34,434 bases of DNA from a virus. Position numbers and translations under genes: made by a program. The notes under the pieces were generated by a model, which saw only the letters and a program-made list of their open reading frames with translations, did no database searches and was not told the DNA's origin. The stretch spans positions 1 to 34,434 of IMG/VR virus record IMGVR_UViG_3300046009_007485; one strand, written 5' to 3'. Below, piece after piece: positions 17,239 to 23,546 of the stretch (positions are counted from its first letter, which is position 1; the number at the start of each line of letters is the position of its first letter).

Positions 17239-17643
17239 TTACCAGGGGATATCATCATCCAATAAATTCCCTGATGATTTTACATTACCACTCTTTTGAT
17301 TTGTTTGTACAGCCTCTTCTTGCGGAGTATTGTTCAATATTTTAAATTCAGTAGCAGTAATGCTTTGGCTAATTTTTTCTATACCTGCGTCATCTTTGTA
17401 TTTGTTCTGATTAATTTTGCCTTCAACATAAACTATATCTCCTTTTTTGGCATATCTTGCCATGATTTCAGCTAATTTATTAAAGCCACAAACATTATGC
17501 CAAATGGTTTTTTCTTGTTTTTCACCATTTTTATCTTTCCATTTTTCATTTGTAGCAACTGAAAGTTTTGTATATTGCATGCCGTTATGATTTTTGCTTT
17601 CAATAAAACCAATGCGTCCTAGTATAATTACTCTATTTATCAT
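17239..17643 (-). CDS. ssb: Single-stranded DNA-binding protein
   Basis: 134 aa. OB-fold signature of bacterial SSB: MINRVIILGRIG at the N-terminus, then TKLSVATNEKW, TIWHNVCGFNKLAEIMARY and KKGDIVYVEGKI. The C-terminus has a Gln/Asn/Ser linker and the acidic tip DDDIPW, the peptide (normally DDDIPF) that recruits host or phage replication and repair proteins. It covers single-stranded DNA during replication and recombination. Last gene of the leftward recombination operon; its start overlaps the end of the 55-aa gene upstream. Confidence 0.95.
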   Translation of the reverse strand: MINRVIILGRIGFIESKNHNGMQYTKLSVATNEKWKDKNGEKQEKTIWHNVCGFNKLAEIMARYAKKGDIVYVEGKINQNKYKDDAGIEKISQSITATEFKILNNTPQEEAVQTNQKSGNVKSSGNLLDDDIPW

Positions 17644-17800
17644 TTTTTTTGCCTATTTTGTTAAGTTTCGTTATTAAATCCAACCGTTGATTTTCTAAAA
17701 CCAGGTAACTTTTGATATCCTGTGCGCCTACTAATTGTTTACTTAATTTTTTCAACTTGCGATTGATAAGGTATTTTTTAAATCTTTTAGTAAATATCAC
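17633..17800 (-). CDS. Small basic helical protein in the recombination operon
   Basis: 55 aa with a GTG start at 17800, preceded by GGAGG about nine bases upstream. The stop (TAG, 17633-17635) lies inside the ssb gene, so the two overlap by 11 bases, a typical coupling. Sequence is Lys/Leu-rich (MIFTKRFKKYLINRKLKKLS, then NQRLDLITKLNKIGKK) and predicted to be all helix, possibly a coiled coil. No family recognised. The RBS, the coupling and the compact gene spacing argue that it is translated. Confidence 0.55.
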   Translation of the reverse strand: MIFTKRFKKYLINRKLKKLSKQLVGAQDIKSYLVLENQRLDLITKLNKIGKKNDK

Positions 17801-17815
17801 GTCCTTGTGCCTCCA

Positions 17816-18664
17816 TTAGTTTGATCTAAGTTTATTGAGTTGATAGATAAGAATCTTGGCTTTAGTTTCAGTAAGTTCTTCGAGGCAAGATACTTCATGA
17901 GATACTAAAGCTTTTGTTATTCTGTCATCAGTTAATGCCAATTCTGTAAACAACCCTTCAATCTCTTTAATTTGTTCGTCAGTAGCTTTTGGATGTTCAA
18001 ATGGCTCATCAATAATAGTGGGTGTAAATAAGTCTTTTAATTCATCATTCTGTTGAAAGGCGGGACGAGGCGATTCCGCTTTTTTCTCGCCTTTTTCTTC
18101 CCACTCTTCTTCTTCAGCATATGTACCGCCTAAAAGGTCTTGGAAACATGCACGCAAACATTGGCTCTCAGCAACTTTCTTAATCATGGTTGCAGGCTTG
18201 CCTTTTTGTTGGTTCCATAAACTTTGACCTGTTGAATACTCTTTTAATTCACAAAAAACATACATAGGACGAGATGATGTATGTCTTTTGGCAATACAAT
18301 ATGCGCCTATTAACTCACCTCTATTAGTTAAAGAATATTCATGTCTAGGAATGCCATCTATAACAGAAAACTTATCATTCTCGTACACGGCGTCTGCTTG
18401 ATGAAAGTCGTATTCAGAATGAGCTTGAGCCGCTTTTCTGTATCCATCACGACCAATAAAAACTTGTGCAGCTCCTGAGCCATATTTAACACACCAAATT
18501 TCACGTGTGAATGGATTTAATCGAGTTGCTTTGCCAAGACCTATAAAATATTGGAATTCGCTTTCAGTTAATGTTGGAGCAAACAATTTTTTTATTTCTT
18601 GCAATTGTTCTTTGTTATCCCACATCATTAATACATCATTTACAGTTGTCATTGCATTACTCAT
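17816..18664 (-). CDS. bet: RecT/Bet-family single-strand annealing protein
   Basis: 282 aa from ATG 18664 (RBS GGAG); an upstream in-frame start would overlap the exonuclease gene and lacks an RBS. Residues about 35-75 carry the Redbeta-type core: ESEFQYFIGLGKATRLNPF, TREIWCVKYG and VFIGRDGYRKAAQAH. Further on are EYSTGQSLWNQQKGKP and AESQCLRACF. The C-terminal ~90 residues are acidic and variable, ending in a small helical domain that in this family contacts SSB or the exonuclease. It anneals complementary strands in phage recombination and works with the exonuclease encoded just upstream and the SSB downstream. The symbol is used for the family. Confidence 0.9.
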   Translation of the reverse strand: MSNAMTTVNDVLMMWDNKEQLQEIKKLFAPTLTESEFQYFIGLGKATRLNPFTREIWCVKYGSGAAQVFIGRDGYRKAAQAHSEYDFHQADAVYENDKFSVIDGIPRHEYSLTNRGELIGAYCIAKRHTSSRPMYVFCELKEYSTGQSLWNQQKGKPATMIKKVAESQCLRACFQDLLGGTYAEEEEWEEKGEKKAESPRPAFQQNDELKDLFTPTIIDEPFEHPKATDEQIKEIEGLFTELALTDDRITKALVSHEVSCLEELTETKAKILIYQLNKLRSN

Positions 18665-18669
18665 TCTAT

Positions 18670-19458
18670 TTACTCCGATTTTAACCAAGCAGGTATTGAA
18701 AGTGTTTGTATTCCGTAGTCTGGAAATTCATTTTTTTGTATAAATTTATTTAGCTCGACCATAAGCGTGTCAAACTCATTTGCACCATATTCTAAGGCCT
18801 CATCATCAAGCTTATAAATGCCGATAGCATAGGGAGCTTCTTTTTCTACAGCAACAAAAATAAAGTTCTTGATAGGCTTATTTAAGCTCTCTAACGCGCG
18901 TTTAATCATGCCAGCTTGTAGATAATAACCATAATTGTATGCGCTTGATTGAAAGCTTCTAAATGAAGCATCGGCAGTTGTTTTTAGATCGATAATAACA
19001 TCTCCAAGCCACGCATCAGGACGAACTTTGCATTGCAAACCAGTCAATTCATGTCGAAAAAAAATAGAATTTTCGACACGATAACCTTGTAATAGGTATT
19101 GCTTAAACATATGATTGTTTACAGAATCAGCGATGCGGCTTGCTTCAGCATAAATTTTACCTTCAATAATTTTTTTACCTTCACTAGCTATTTGGAATTC
19201 TGCGTATTCAGCTTTGCCTTCTTTGCTTTTACGATTAAAGCCAGGATTGACAATGTATCTATCATTGAAGAAATGTGGCTCAAGCACTAACGTGTGAACT
19301 AATTCACCAATAATTAGTGATGGTGTTTCTTTTAATGATTGCTTATGTTTGAAATGCATTGGGGATTTTTTAAAGCGCATCAAATCGCTGCGAGATATGC
19401 CTTCTGAGCTATGATATTGCTCGTTTGTAATTGCATGTATACCGTTTTCAAATTTCAT
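18670..19458 (-). CDS. PD-(D/E)XK exonuclease (RecE C-terminal / exonuclease VIII-like)
   Basis: 262 aa from ATG 19458 with RBS GGAG. Shows the RecB-type nuclease fold: YHSSEGISRSDLMRFKKSP (residues 15-33), the GELVH motif (51-55), CKVRPDAW with Asp148, and DVIIDLKTT with Asp157 and Lys159 forming the D...D-x-K active site, followed by YYLQAGMI with Gln181. This family degrades one strand of double-stranded DNA ends to give 3' overhangs for the annealing protein encoded 6 bases downstream. It is first in the leftward operon, behind the promoter at 19493-19521. Confidence 0.88.
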   Translation of the reverse strand: MKFENGIHAITNEQYHSSEGISRSDLMRFKKSPMHFKHKQSLKETPSLIIGELVHTLVLEPHFFNDRYIVNPGFNRKSKEGKAEYAEFQIASEGKKIIEGKIYAEASRIADSVNNHMFKQYLLQGYRVENSIFFRHELTGLQCKVRPDAWLGDVIIDLKTTADASFRSFQSSAYNYGYYLQAGMIKRALESLNKPIKNFIFVAVEKEAPYAIGIYKLDDEALEYGANEFDTLMVELNKFIQKNEFPDYGIQTLSIPAWLKSE

Positions 19459-19492
19459 TCTATGAACTCCGCTACTCGTTATTAACAAAGTA

Positions 19493-19521
19493 ATTATACT
19501 CAATATATTTTTGTTCGTCAA
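19493..19521 (-). promoter_or_regulatory. Leftward promoter for the recombination operon
   Basis: Read on the minus strand: -35 TTGACG (19521-19516), 17-base spacer, -10 TATAAT (19498-19493). Followed seven bases later by TTAATAACGAGTAGCGGAG, which contains the RBS of the exonuclease gene. The -35 lies within the left arm of the shared palindrome. Confidence 0.8.
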
Positions 19522-19534
19522 ACTATATTTGACG
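19516..19534. promoter_or_regulatory. Palindromic operator shared by divergent promoters
   Basis: CGTCAAA (19516-19522), CTATA, TTTGACG (19528-19534): a perfect 7+7 dyad of 19 bp. Each arm contains one -35 box, so a dimer bound here would block both promoters. The adjacent Cro-like protein is the obvious candidate ligand. Confidence 0.7.
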
Positions 19535-19557
19535 ATGATTATTTATTATAATATTAT
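19529..19557 (+). promoter_or_regulatory. Rightward early promoter for the replication operon
   Basis: -35 TTGACG (19529-19534), 17-base spacer, -10 TATTAT (19552-19557); AGGAGG and the Cro-like start at 19578 follow. A TATAAT at 19547-19552 is too close to this -35 to be its partner. Confidence 0.75.
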
Positions 19558-19577
19558 GAGTTTAGGAGGTACAAAAA

Positions 19578-19829
19578 ATGACTATAGATGAAGTTTTACA
19601 TCATTTCAAGAGTGAGTATAAAGTCTGTCAATTGCTTGGCATCGGCAGGCAAAATTTTACTTATTGGAAAAAGAAAGGTTACATTACTTACATGCAGCAA
19701 TTAGAACTTGAAAAGCTGTCTGGTGGTGTATTAAAGGCAAATATAAAAGATTTGTATGATAGGTATTCTAATCATAGCGTCAGAACAAAACAGGGTTTAA
19801 ACAAACGTAAGGAAATAGCAAATGATTAA
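19578..19829 (+). CDS. Cro-like helix-turn-helix regulator
   Basis: 83 aa with a near-perfect RBS (AGGAGG). Residues about 3-36 match the P22-Cro/YdaS type fold: DEVLHHFKSEYKVCQLLGIG followed by RQNFTYWKKKGYIT, where VCQLLGIGRQNFTYWKKKG is the helix-turn-helix. The tail (NHSVRTKQGLNKRKE) is basic. First gene of the rightward early operon, directly next to the 19-bp operator, so it probably represses both early promoters late in infection. No CI-type partner with a cleavable domain is present. The end overlaps the next start by 8 bases. Confidence 0.8.
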   Translation: MTIDEVLHHFKSEYKVCQLLGIGRQNFTYWKKKGYITYMQQLELEKLSGGVLKANIKDLYDRYSNHSVRTKQGLNKRKEIAND

Positions 19830-20091
19830 AGCGTTGAGTTGGGCATTAAGACAACATCCTGATAAGGTCAATACTCATGAGAAATTGGTTTTGATTGGAA
19901 TGGCTGACATGTGCGACGAAGATATGAATGTAAGAGTTTTAAAATATAAGCTTGCACGTTTTGCAGGACTCGACGTACCAGAAATAACAGAAATTTTGCA
20001 ACAACTTAATGACAAAGGTTTTATTAAAGAGCTAGAAGAAGATACAGATGCTGCTGATACATCAATTGCATATAGATTAATTGCGTCTTAA
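19822..20091 (+). CDS. Small winged-helix-like protein, probable replication accessory
   Basis: 89 aa, RBS AAGGAA, overlapping the Cro-like gene. The layout KALSWALRQ...THEKLVLIGMADMCDED followed by LARFAGLDVPEITEILQQLN and KGFIKELEED looks like the winged-helix module found at the N-terminus of phage replication initiators (helix, recognition helix, wing), but here it stands alone. Early operon position supports a DNA-binding role in replication or regulation. Not assigned to a specific family. Confidence 0.6.
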   Translation: MIKALSWALRQHPDKVNTHEKLVLIGMADMCDEDMNVRVLKYKLARFAGLDVPEITEILQQLNDKGFIKELEEDTDAADTSIAYRLIAS

Positions 20092-20105
20092 TAAGGATAT
20101 TTTTA

Positions 20106-20561
20106 ATGGATATTGAACAACGTATTAAAGAAACACAAGAAGGTTTATTGGAAAAACATGATTTAGTTTTAAATGATGCAGAAACCAAAGCGATGTTAGA
20201 CGAGATGTGCACTAAGGCTGAGTTTGGCTCGAATGATTTAGAAAAAGAGATTGTACGCATGCTCATGGCTCTACATACATTAGATAAAGATGATGAGTGT
20301 AATCAAGTTTATTATGAAGTACAAGAGCGTTTAGATGAGCTTAGATTATCTGAGGGCATGGAGCCAATTAAAGATAAGTTATTTAGCAATGCTATAACAA
20401 ATTTATTAACCAAAGGGATTGTGGATACTGTTAAATCTTTAAATTATAAAACAAAAAGATTGCAACATGGTGTAAAAATAAACTTTAATTATAAAATGGA
20501 TTTACACAAAATGACTCAGCGTGTTATTCAAGAATGGAAATTGAAAAAAGCAACTAATTAA
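20106..20561 (+). CDS. Early protein of unknown function
   Basis: 151 aa, RBS AAGGAT. Acidic and helical in the first 100 residues (repeated Glu/Asp/Lys/Leu, e.g. YYEVQERLDELRLSEGMEPI) with a basic end (YKTKRLQHGVKINFNYKMDL, then a Lys-rich terminus). No catalytic motif or membrane segment. It lies between the small winged-helix protein and a 192-bp gap with possible RNA signals. Function not known. Confidence 0.55.
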   Translation: MDIEQRIKETQEGLLEKHDLVLNDAETKAMLDEMCTKAEFGSNDLEKEIVRMLMALHTLDKDDECNQVYYEVQERLDELRLSEGMEPIKDKLFSNAITNLLTKGIVDTVKSLNYKTKRLQHGVKINFNYKMDLHKMTQRVIQEWKLKKATN

Positions 20562-20566
20562 ATAAA

Positions 20567-20655
20567 TGTGAATTTTGATCTTCACAAGAACAATTAAGCC
20601 TATAATTTAATTTTTAGTTCGCTTAGAATAAAAAGCCCCAGGGAGATGAGGCTTT
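20567..20655 (+). promoter_or_regulatory. Intergenic dyad and hairpin upstream of a leader ORF
   Basis: In the 192-bp gap between genes, TGTGAA (20567-20572) pairs with TTCACA (20581-20586), and a second hairpin AAAGCC (20632-20637) pairs with GGCTTT (20650-20655) across a 12-base loop. The second resembles an attenuator or terminator stem but has no T run after it. Function uncertain. Confidence 0.35.
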
Positions 20656-20690
20656 AGGAACATAACAATAATAATAAGGAGTTTTAACTA

Positions 20691-20711
20691 ATGAATGTTA
20701 CTAGGATTTAA
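20691..20711 (+). CDS. Possible six-codon leader peptide
   Basis: ATG at 20691 with a strong RBS (AAGGAG at 20677-20682) opens a frame MNVTRI that stops at 20709-20711, 42 bases before the next gene. A strong RBS wasted on six codons suggests a translated leader, or decay of a longer gene start. It follows the hairpin at 20632-20655. Low confidence that it is functional. Confidence 0.3.
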   Translation: MNVTRI

Positions 20712-20753
20712 CATTGAGAATTTCACTAACAATAACAATAAGAGTATATCAGT

Positions 20754-21227
20754 ATGGAATTAAATTTAAAATTATTAAAAGAAGTATTATGCGATTTTTT
20801 TAGGGTAAATTTTTTATATATAGATGATGAACTTATAGATTTATGGATAAAAAAATACCATTCACATTATAAAAATACAAATTTATACATGAAAGTGACT
20901 TATGAACTTTTTAATCAAGTTTGTCCTAAAATTATTTTGAATTATGAATATTATTTTCATGACCTCCTGCCCAATGAAGTAATTTTTTTAGTTTGTCAGG
21001 CACTTATCAAATATAAATTAAACGCAACAAAACAACTTATCCATGAATTAGCTTTCCAAGCTAATCATATGTATCTATCTTGGAAGTATGTGAATGATGG
21101 TCCTTTTAATGATTTATCTTATGCAGTTAATTCTGTAATTAAGTTATATCGTGAAGATAAATGGCAAACACCATACGAATTTTTAGAAAATTTTGAAGAG
21201 TATAAACAAAAAATTAAATTAGATTAG
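20754..21227 (+). CDS. AT-rich early protein of unknown function
   Basis: 157 aa. The RBS is poor (AATAAGAG followed by ATATCAGT), unlike its neighbours. Rich in Leu, Ile, Phe, Tyr, Asn and Lys, predicted all-helical (e.g. PNEVIFLVCQALIKYKLNAT) with no Gly-rich or metal motif. Base composition is noticeably more AT-rich than the structural genes. It sits between the leader region and the replication initiator gene. No family recognised; a host-takeover or replication accessory role is possible only by position. Confidence 0.5.
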   Translation: MELNLKLLKEVLCDFFRVNFLYIDDELIDLWIKKYHSHYKNTNLYMKVTYELFNQVCPKIILNYEYYFHDLLPNEVIFLVCQALIKYKLNATKQLIHELAFQANHMYLSWKYVNDGPFNDLSYAVNSVIKLYREDKWQTPYEFLENFEEYKQKIKLD

Positions 21228-21253
21228 TTGTAAAAATACAGCTTCCATGCTTT

Positions 21254-21269
21254 CCCGACTGCAATCGGG
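21254..21269 (+). promoter_or_regulatory. Hairpin upstream of the replication initiator gene
   Basis: CCCGA (21254-21258), loop CTGCAA, TCGGG (21265-21269). No T tract follows, so it is more likely an mRNA structural element than a terminator. The following leader is unstructured ACAACAACAACAAAAGG with the RBS (AAAAGGAT) of the initiator gene at 21306. Confidence 0.4.
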
Positions 21270-21305
21270 CTTGCATCATACAACAACAACAAAAGGATTT
21301 TACCA

Positions 21306-22349
21306 ATGATTGGTCAAAATAGCAACACCCAAAAAGAATTTAATATTAAATCTGTTAAACCACGTTATATAAATATCACTGAAGATATTTTTCTTAATTT
21401 AACCCCTGAGTCATTAAAGCTTTATATGGCCTTGAGATTCGAAGCTGATTATGCGCAAGAATGTTCCTCTGTTAAAAAAAACATACAATTTTTAATTAAT
21501 AAAACCAAGATTTCACGTAGGCAGGTTTTTTATTGTTTGAAAGAACTTGAGACTTGCGGGTTGATATACAGAGAATCAGAAAAAGGGTTTCAGTCAATTT
21601 ATTGGGTTGCTCAAGATTATGGTCATTTCATAAAAGAATTAGAACCAGTGCATGAGGTGCACGGGGTAGTGCATGATATGCACGGGGTAGTGCATGAGGT
21701 GCACGACATAATCACTAATACTTCCACTAATGCTTCCATTAAAGAAAGTATTACTTACAGTAATACTAAAGAAAGTGAGATTAATTCTGTGGATAACTTT
21801 AACATTCTTGAAAACAATCATGACGAATCCTTAATCAAGAATGATAGTGGCTCCAAGAAAAAATACTCCGAAGAATTTTTAGAGTTTTGGGAATGTACAA
21901 ACAAAAAAGGTTCTAAATGGAATGCCTGTAAAGCTTGGCGTAGTTTAAAGCTTGATAAGCGTTTAGATGAATTAAAAGAACTTTGGAATATTTTTTATAA
22001 AAACGATTTCAAAAATCGTGGACATAATTTTATTCCTAACATTTCAACATGGTTAAATAGCCATCCTTGGGATAATGAAAAGTTATCTCCAGAAACATCA
22101 AGTGAAAATGCCTCTAAAACGCAAAATAAAGCCCATAGAAGCGATTTTAGTAGTAATGGAGTATATCAGGACCACTCACGTCAATTTAAAAGCCCTGAGC
22201 AAATTGAAGAGGAATTAAAAAAACGCAACGAAGAGTCAGTTGCTCGTGCGCAAAAACAAGCCGAAGAGTTTTTAAAACAAAAAGGAATTGATATTTCCCA
22301 AACAAAAGGATTTCCCACAAAACCTATTTTAAAAATAATTAACCGATGA
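21306..22349 (+). CDS. O-like replication initiation protein carrying the origin within its gene
   Basis: 347 aa, RBS AAAGGA. Residues about 22-100 are a winged helix-turn-helix (ITEDIFLNLTPESLKLYMAL, then INKTKISRRQVFYCLKELE and CGLIYRE). Residues about 114-136 are encoded by the iteron array (VHEVHGVVHDMHGVVHEVHD). Residues about 140-185 are a Ser/Asn-rich linker. Residues about 187-262 match the C-terminal module of phage replisome organisers (EEFLEFWECTNKKG.K..A.KAW, NFIPNISTWLNSHPWDNE). The remainder is a charged tail. This is the arrangement of lambda O, where N-terminal DNA binding and a C-terminal partner domain are separated by the origin. It would bind the iterons and recruit host helicase, since no helicase is encoded here. 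Confidence 0.8.
   Translation: MIGQNSNTQKEFNIKSVKPRYINITEDIFLNLTPESLKLYMALRFEADYAQECSSVKKNIQFLINKTKISRRQVFYCLKELETCGLIYRESEKGFQSIYWVAQDYGHFIKELEPVHEVHGVVHDMHGVVHEVHDIITNTSTNASIKESITYSNTKESEINSVDNFNILENNHDESLIKNDSGSKKKYSEEFLEFWECTNKKGSKWNACKAWRSLKLDKRLDELKELWNIFYKNDFKNRGHNFIPNISTWLNSHPWDNEKLSPETSSENASKTQNKAHRSDFSSNGVYQDHSRQFKSPEQIEEELKKRNEESVARAQKQAEEFLKQKGIDISQTKGFPTKPILKIINR
21648..21710. repeat. Three tandem 21-bp iterons
   Basis: Units 21648-21668, 21669-21689 and 21690-21710. Consensus GTGCATGAGGTGCACGGGGTA; unit 2 has TATG instead of GGTG in the middle and unit 3 ends ACATA. Units 1 and 3 contain the dyad GTGCA-N5-TGCAC. In frame they encode V-H-E/D-V/M-H-G/D repeats in the initiator protein. 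Period of two helical turns, as for initiator binding sites. Confidence 0.85.
21648..21796. other. Predicted replication origin inside the initiator gene
   Basis: From left to right: three 21-bp iterons (21648-21710); an AT-rich stretch; a perfect 8-bp inverted repeat AGTATTAC-N5-GTAATACT (21747-21767) flanked by direct TAAAGAAAG repeats (21740-21748 and 21767-21775); and TGTGGATAA (21788-21796), the reverse complement of the consensus DnaA box TTATCCACA. Iterons plus an AT-rich unwinding region within an O-like gene is the lambdoid origin plan; the DnaA box suggests the host initiator also takes part. Confidence 0.75.
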
Positions 22350-22627
22350 AAAATCCACATTTGACGCACATAAAATCCATATTAGACGGAACGGTGAAGG
22401 AGAAGAATCCTCGCTGGGAAACTGAGAAAGCCGTCAAGTTGGCCAATACAAAATTAGAACCTAAAAACCAAACGACGGTTAGGGAAGTGCGTGAGAATCT
22501 TATTGCTGATTGCGATGTTGAAGATATCAAGAATGGTTTGTACACTACTGAAGAACTAGCTTTTCATATTGAAGTCTGGGCCAATTCAGGTAAGCTTTGC
22601 TGTATTAAAGCTAACGAGAAAAAATAA
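22346..22627 (+). CDS. Early protein of unknown function
   Basis: 93 aa, starting in the ATGA overlap with the initiator gene. Charged and helical (TVREVRENLIADCDVEDIKN, then TTEELAFHIEVWANSG), with two adjacent Cys near the C-terminus (LCCIKANEKK) and no other motif. Sits between the replication initiator and thymidine kinase, with 2 bases to the latter. Function not known. Confidence 0.55.
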   Translation: MKNPHLTHIKSILDGTVKEKNPRWETEKAVKLANTKLEPKNQTTVREVRENLIADCDVEDIKNGLYTTEELAFHIEVWANSGKLCCIKANEKK

Positions 22628-22629
22628 AA

Positions 22630-23178
22630 ATGGCTAAACTTTTTTATTATTACAGCGCAATGAACGCTGGTAAATCTACAAACTTGATGCAATCGGCACA
22701 TAATTACGAAGAACGTGGAATGAAAGTTTTGACTTTATTGCCCAGCGTTGTAGGTAAAACACAAATTGAATCACGAATTGGTTTAAAGCGTGATGCTCTA
22801 GTATTTAATACCGATACATTGGATGCTGGTTTATTTGCTGATATTTCAGCGGTTTTTGTTGATGAATCACAATTTTTAACAAGAAACCAAGTCATATTTT
22901 TAGCTGGCATTGTTGATGCCATGGATATTCCTGTGCTTTGCTATGGATTACGCACTGACTTCATGGGAGAGCCTTTTGAAGGAGCAAAATATCTACTAAG
23001 TTGGGCTGATGAAATTGTGGAAATCAAAACAATATGTGAGTGCTCTAAGAAAGCAACGATGAATGTTAGAATCGATGAACACAAAGAAGCTGTAACAGAT
23101 GGTGAACAAGTTCAAATAGGCGGCAATGAAAGTTATGTTTCTGTATGCCGCGCTGATTTTTTTAGAATGACAAGATAA
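22630..23178 (+). CDS. tdk: Thymidine kinase (type II, TK1-like)
   Basis: 182 aa. P-loop SAMNAGKST (residues 9-17), catalytic Glu79 in FVDESQFL, substrate lid region YGLRTDF (105-111) and the C-terminal zinc lobe with C136, C138 and C173 and the signature IGGNESYVSVCR. Phosphorylates thymidine to dTMP with ATP, raising the dTTP pool for phage DNA synthesis. One oddity: where the family usually has a fourth metal ligand (Cys or His three residues after the last Cys) there is Asp176. The overall length is slightly shorter than cellular enzymes. Ends the rightward early operon. Confidence 0.93.
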   Translation: MAKLFYYYSAMNAGKSTNLMQSAHNYEERGMKVLTLLPSVVGKTQIESRIGLKRDALVFNTDTLDAGLFADISAVFVDESQFLTRNQVIFLAGIVDAMDIPVLCYGLRTDFMGEPFEGAKYLLSWADEIVEIKTICECSKKATMNVRIDEHKEAVTDGEQVQIGGNESYVSVCRADFFRMTR

Positions 23179-23184
23179 AACTTT

Positions 23185-23213
23185 TTGCCATAAGTGCCTC
23201 TTGTTGCTATACT
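23185..23213 (+). promoter_or_regulatory. Orphan rightward promoter in the intergenic gap
   Basis: -35 TTGCCA (23185-23190), 17-base spacer, -10 TATACT (23208-23213); both boxes are 5 of 6 to the sigma70 consensus. No rightward ORF follows; the predicted start (about 23220) is the first base of a 10-bp inverted repeat. Confidence 0.5.
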
Positions 23214-23219
23214 TTGCGC

Positions 23220-23276
23220 GCTGATTAACTTTTGATTATAACCTCGTAAATTATTTTCATTACTCAGTTAATCAGC
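23220..23276 (+). ncRNA. Candidate small structured RNA
   Basis: GCTGATTAAC (23220-23229) pairs perfectly with GTTAATCAGC (23267-23276) across a 37-base AT-rich loop, and the predicted transcription start from the promoter at 23185-23213 coincides with the first base of the stem. No ORF uses this DNA. It lies between thymidine kinase and the end of the opposing leftward operon, and read-through would be antisense to that operon. A terminator with a T tract is not evident, so this is a hypothesis. Confidence 0.35.
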
Positions 23277-23282
23277 ACCTAT

Positions 23283-23414
23283 CTAATTATAACTATAGTC
23301 GATTAAATCCCATTCTGTTAAATAATATTTTTCTTCTTCGATTTGCATGTACATCAAATCGTAGTGCATGTCTTCAGTAGGACAGTTACACTGGCATTCG
23401 TGGTGGTTATTCAT
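23283..23414 (-). CDS. Tiny acidic Cys/His-bearing protein
   Basis: 43 aa from ATG 23414 (GAGGA eight bases upstream); longer versions starting further up have no RBS. N-terminus has a cluster of possible metal ligands (NNHHECQCNCPTEDMH), and the rest is acidic and aromatic (EEEKYYLTEWDLIDYSYN). Overlaps the upstream gene by 8 bases. Last gene of the leftward operon. Function unknown; small, acidic and early-located. Confidence 0.5.
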   Translation of the reverse strand: MNNHHECQCNCPTEDMHYDLMYMQIEEEKYYLTEWDLIDYSYN

Positions 23415-23544
23415 GGTAAAAGTCCTCATCCTTAAAACTTTCATCATCGCATCTGGCATCATAATCACAGTTTTTATCTTCAGTTAAGTCTATAATAACT
23501 TTATATACGCCATAAAAAGCTAGTATTTTTATTATAAAATCCAT
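23407..23544 (-). CDS. Tiny acidic protein with hydrophobic N-terminus
   Basis: 45 aa from ATG 23544, three bases after the stop of the gene upstream, with GGTGGGG as a possible RBS. The first ~19 residues are hydrophobic (MDFIIKILAFYGVYKVIIDL) and may be a membrane helix; the rest is strongly acidic (DARCDDESFKDEDFYHE). Tight spacing on both sides supports translation. No family recognised. Confidence 0.5.
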   Translation of the reverse strand: MDFIIKILAFYGVYKVIIDLTEDKNCDYDARCDDESFKDEDFYHE

Positions 23545-23546
23545 TA

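Noticed and set aside
18499-18511. TTTCACGTGTGAA in the annealing-protein gene, similar to parS
   Set aside because: The right half is not GAAAC; the site fails the parS pattern in its second arm and lies in conserved coding sequence.
20567-20586. TGTGAA...TTCACA as a CRP site
   Set aside because: CRP sites need TGTGA-N6-TCACA; here the arms are 10 bases apart.
21648-21710. Tandem 21-bp repeats as a possible CRISPR array
   Set aside because: The units are directly adjacent with no spacers and lie in a reading frame; they fit replication iterons.
21639-21821. Minus-strand frame with VHLMH-like repeats
   Set aside because: Mirror of the iteron array; no RBS and opposite to a well-supported replication gene.
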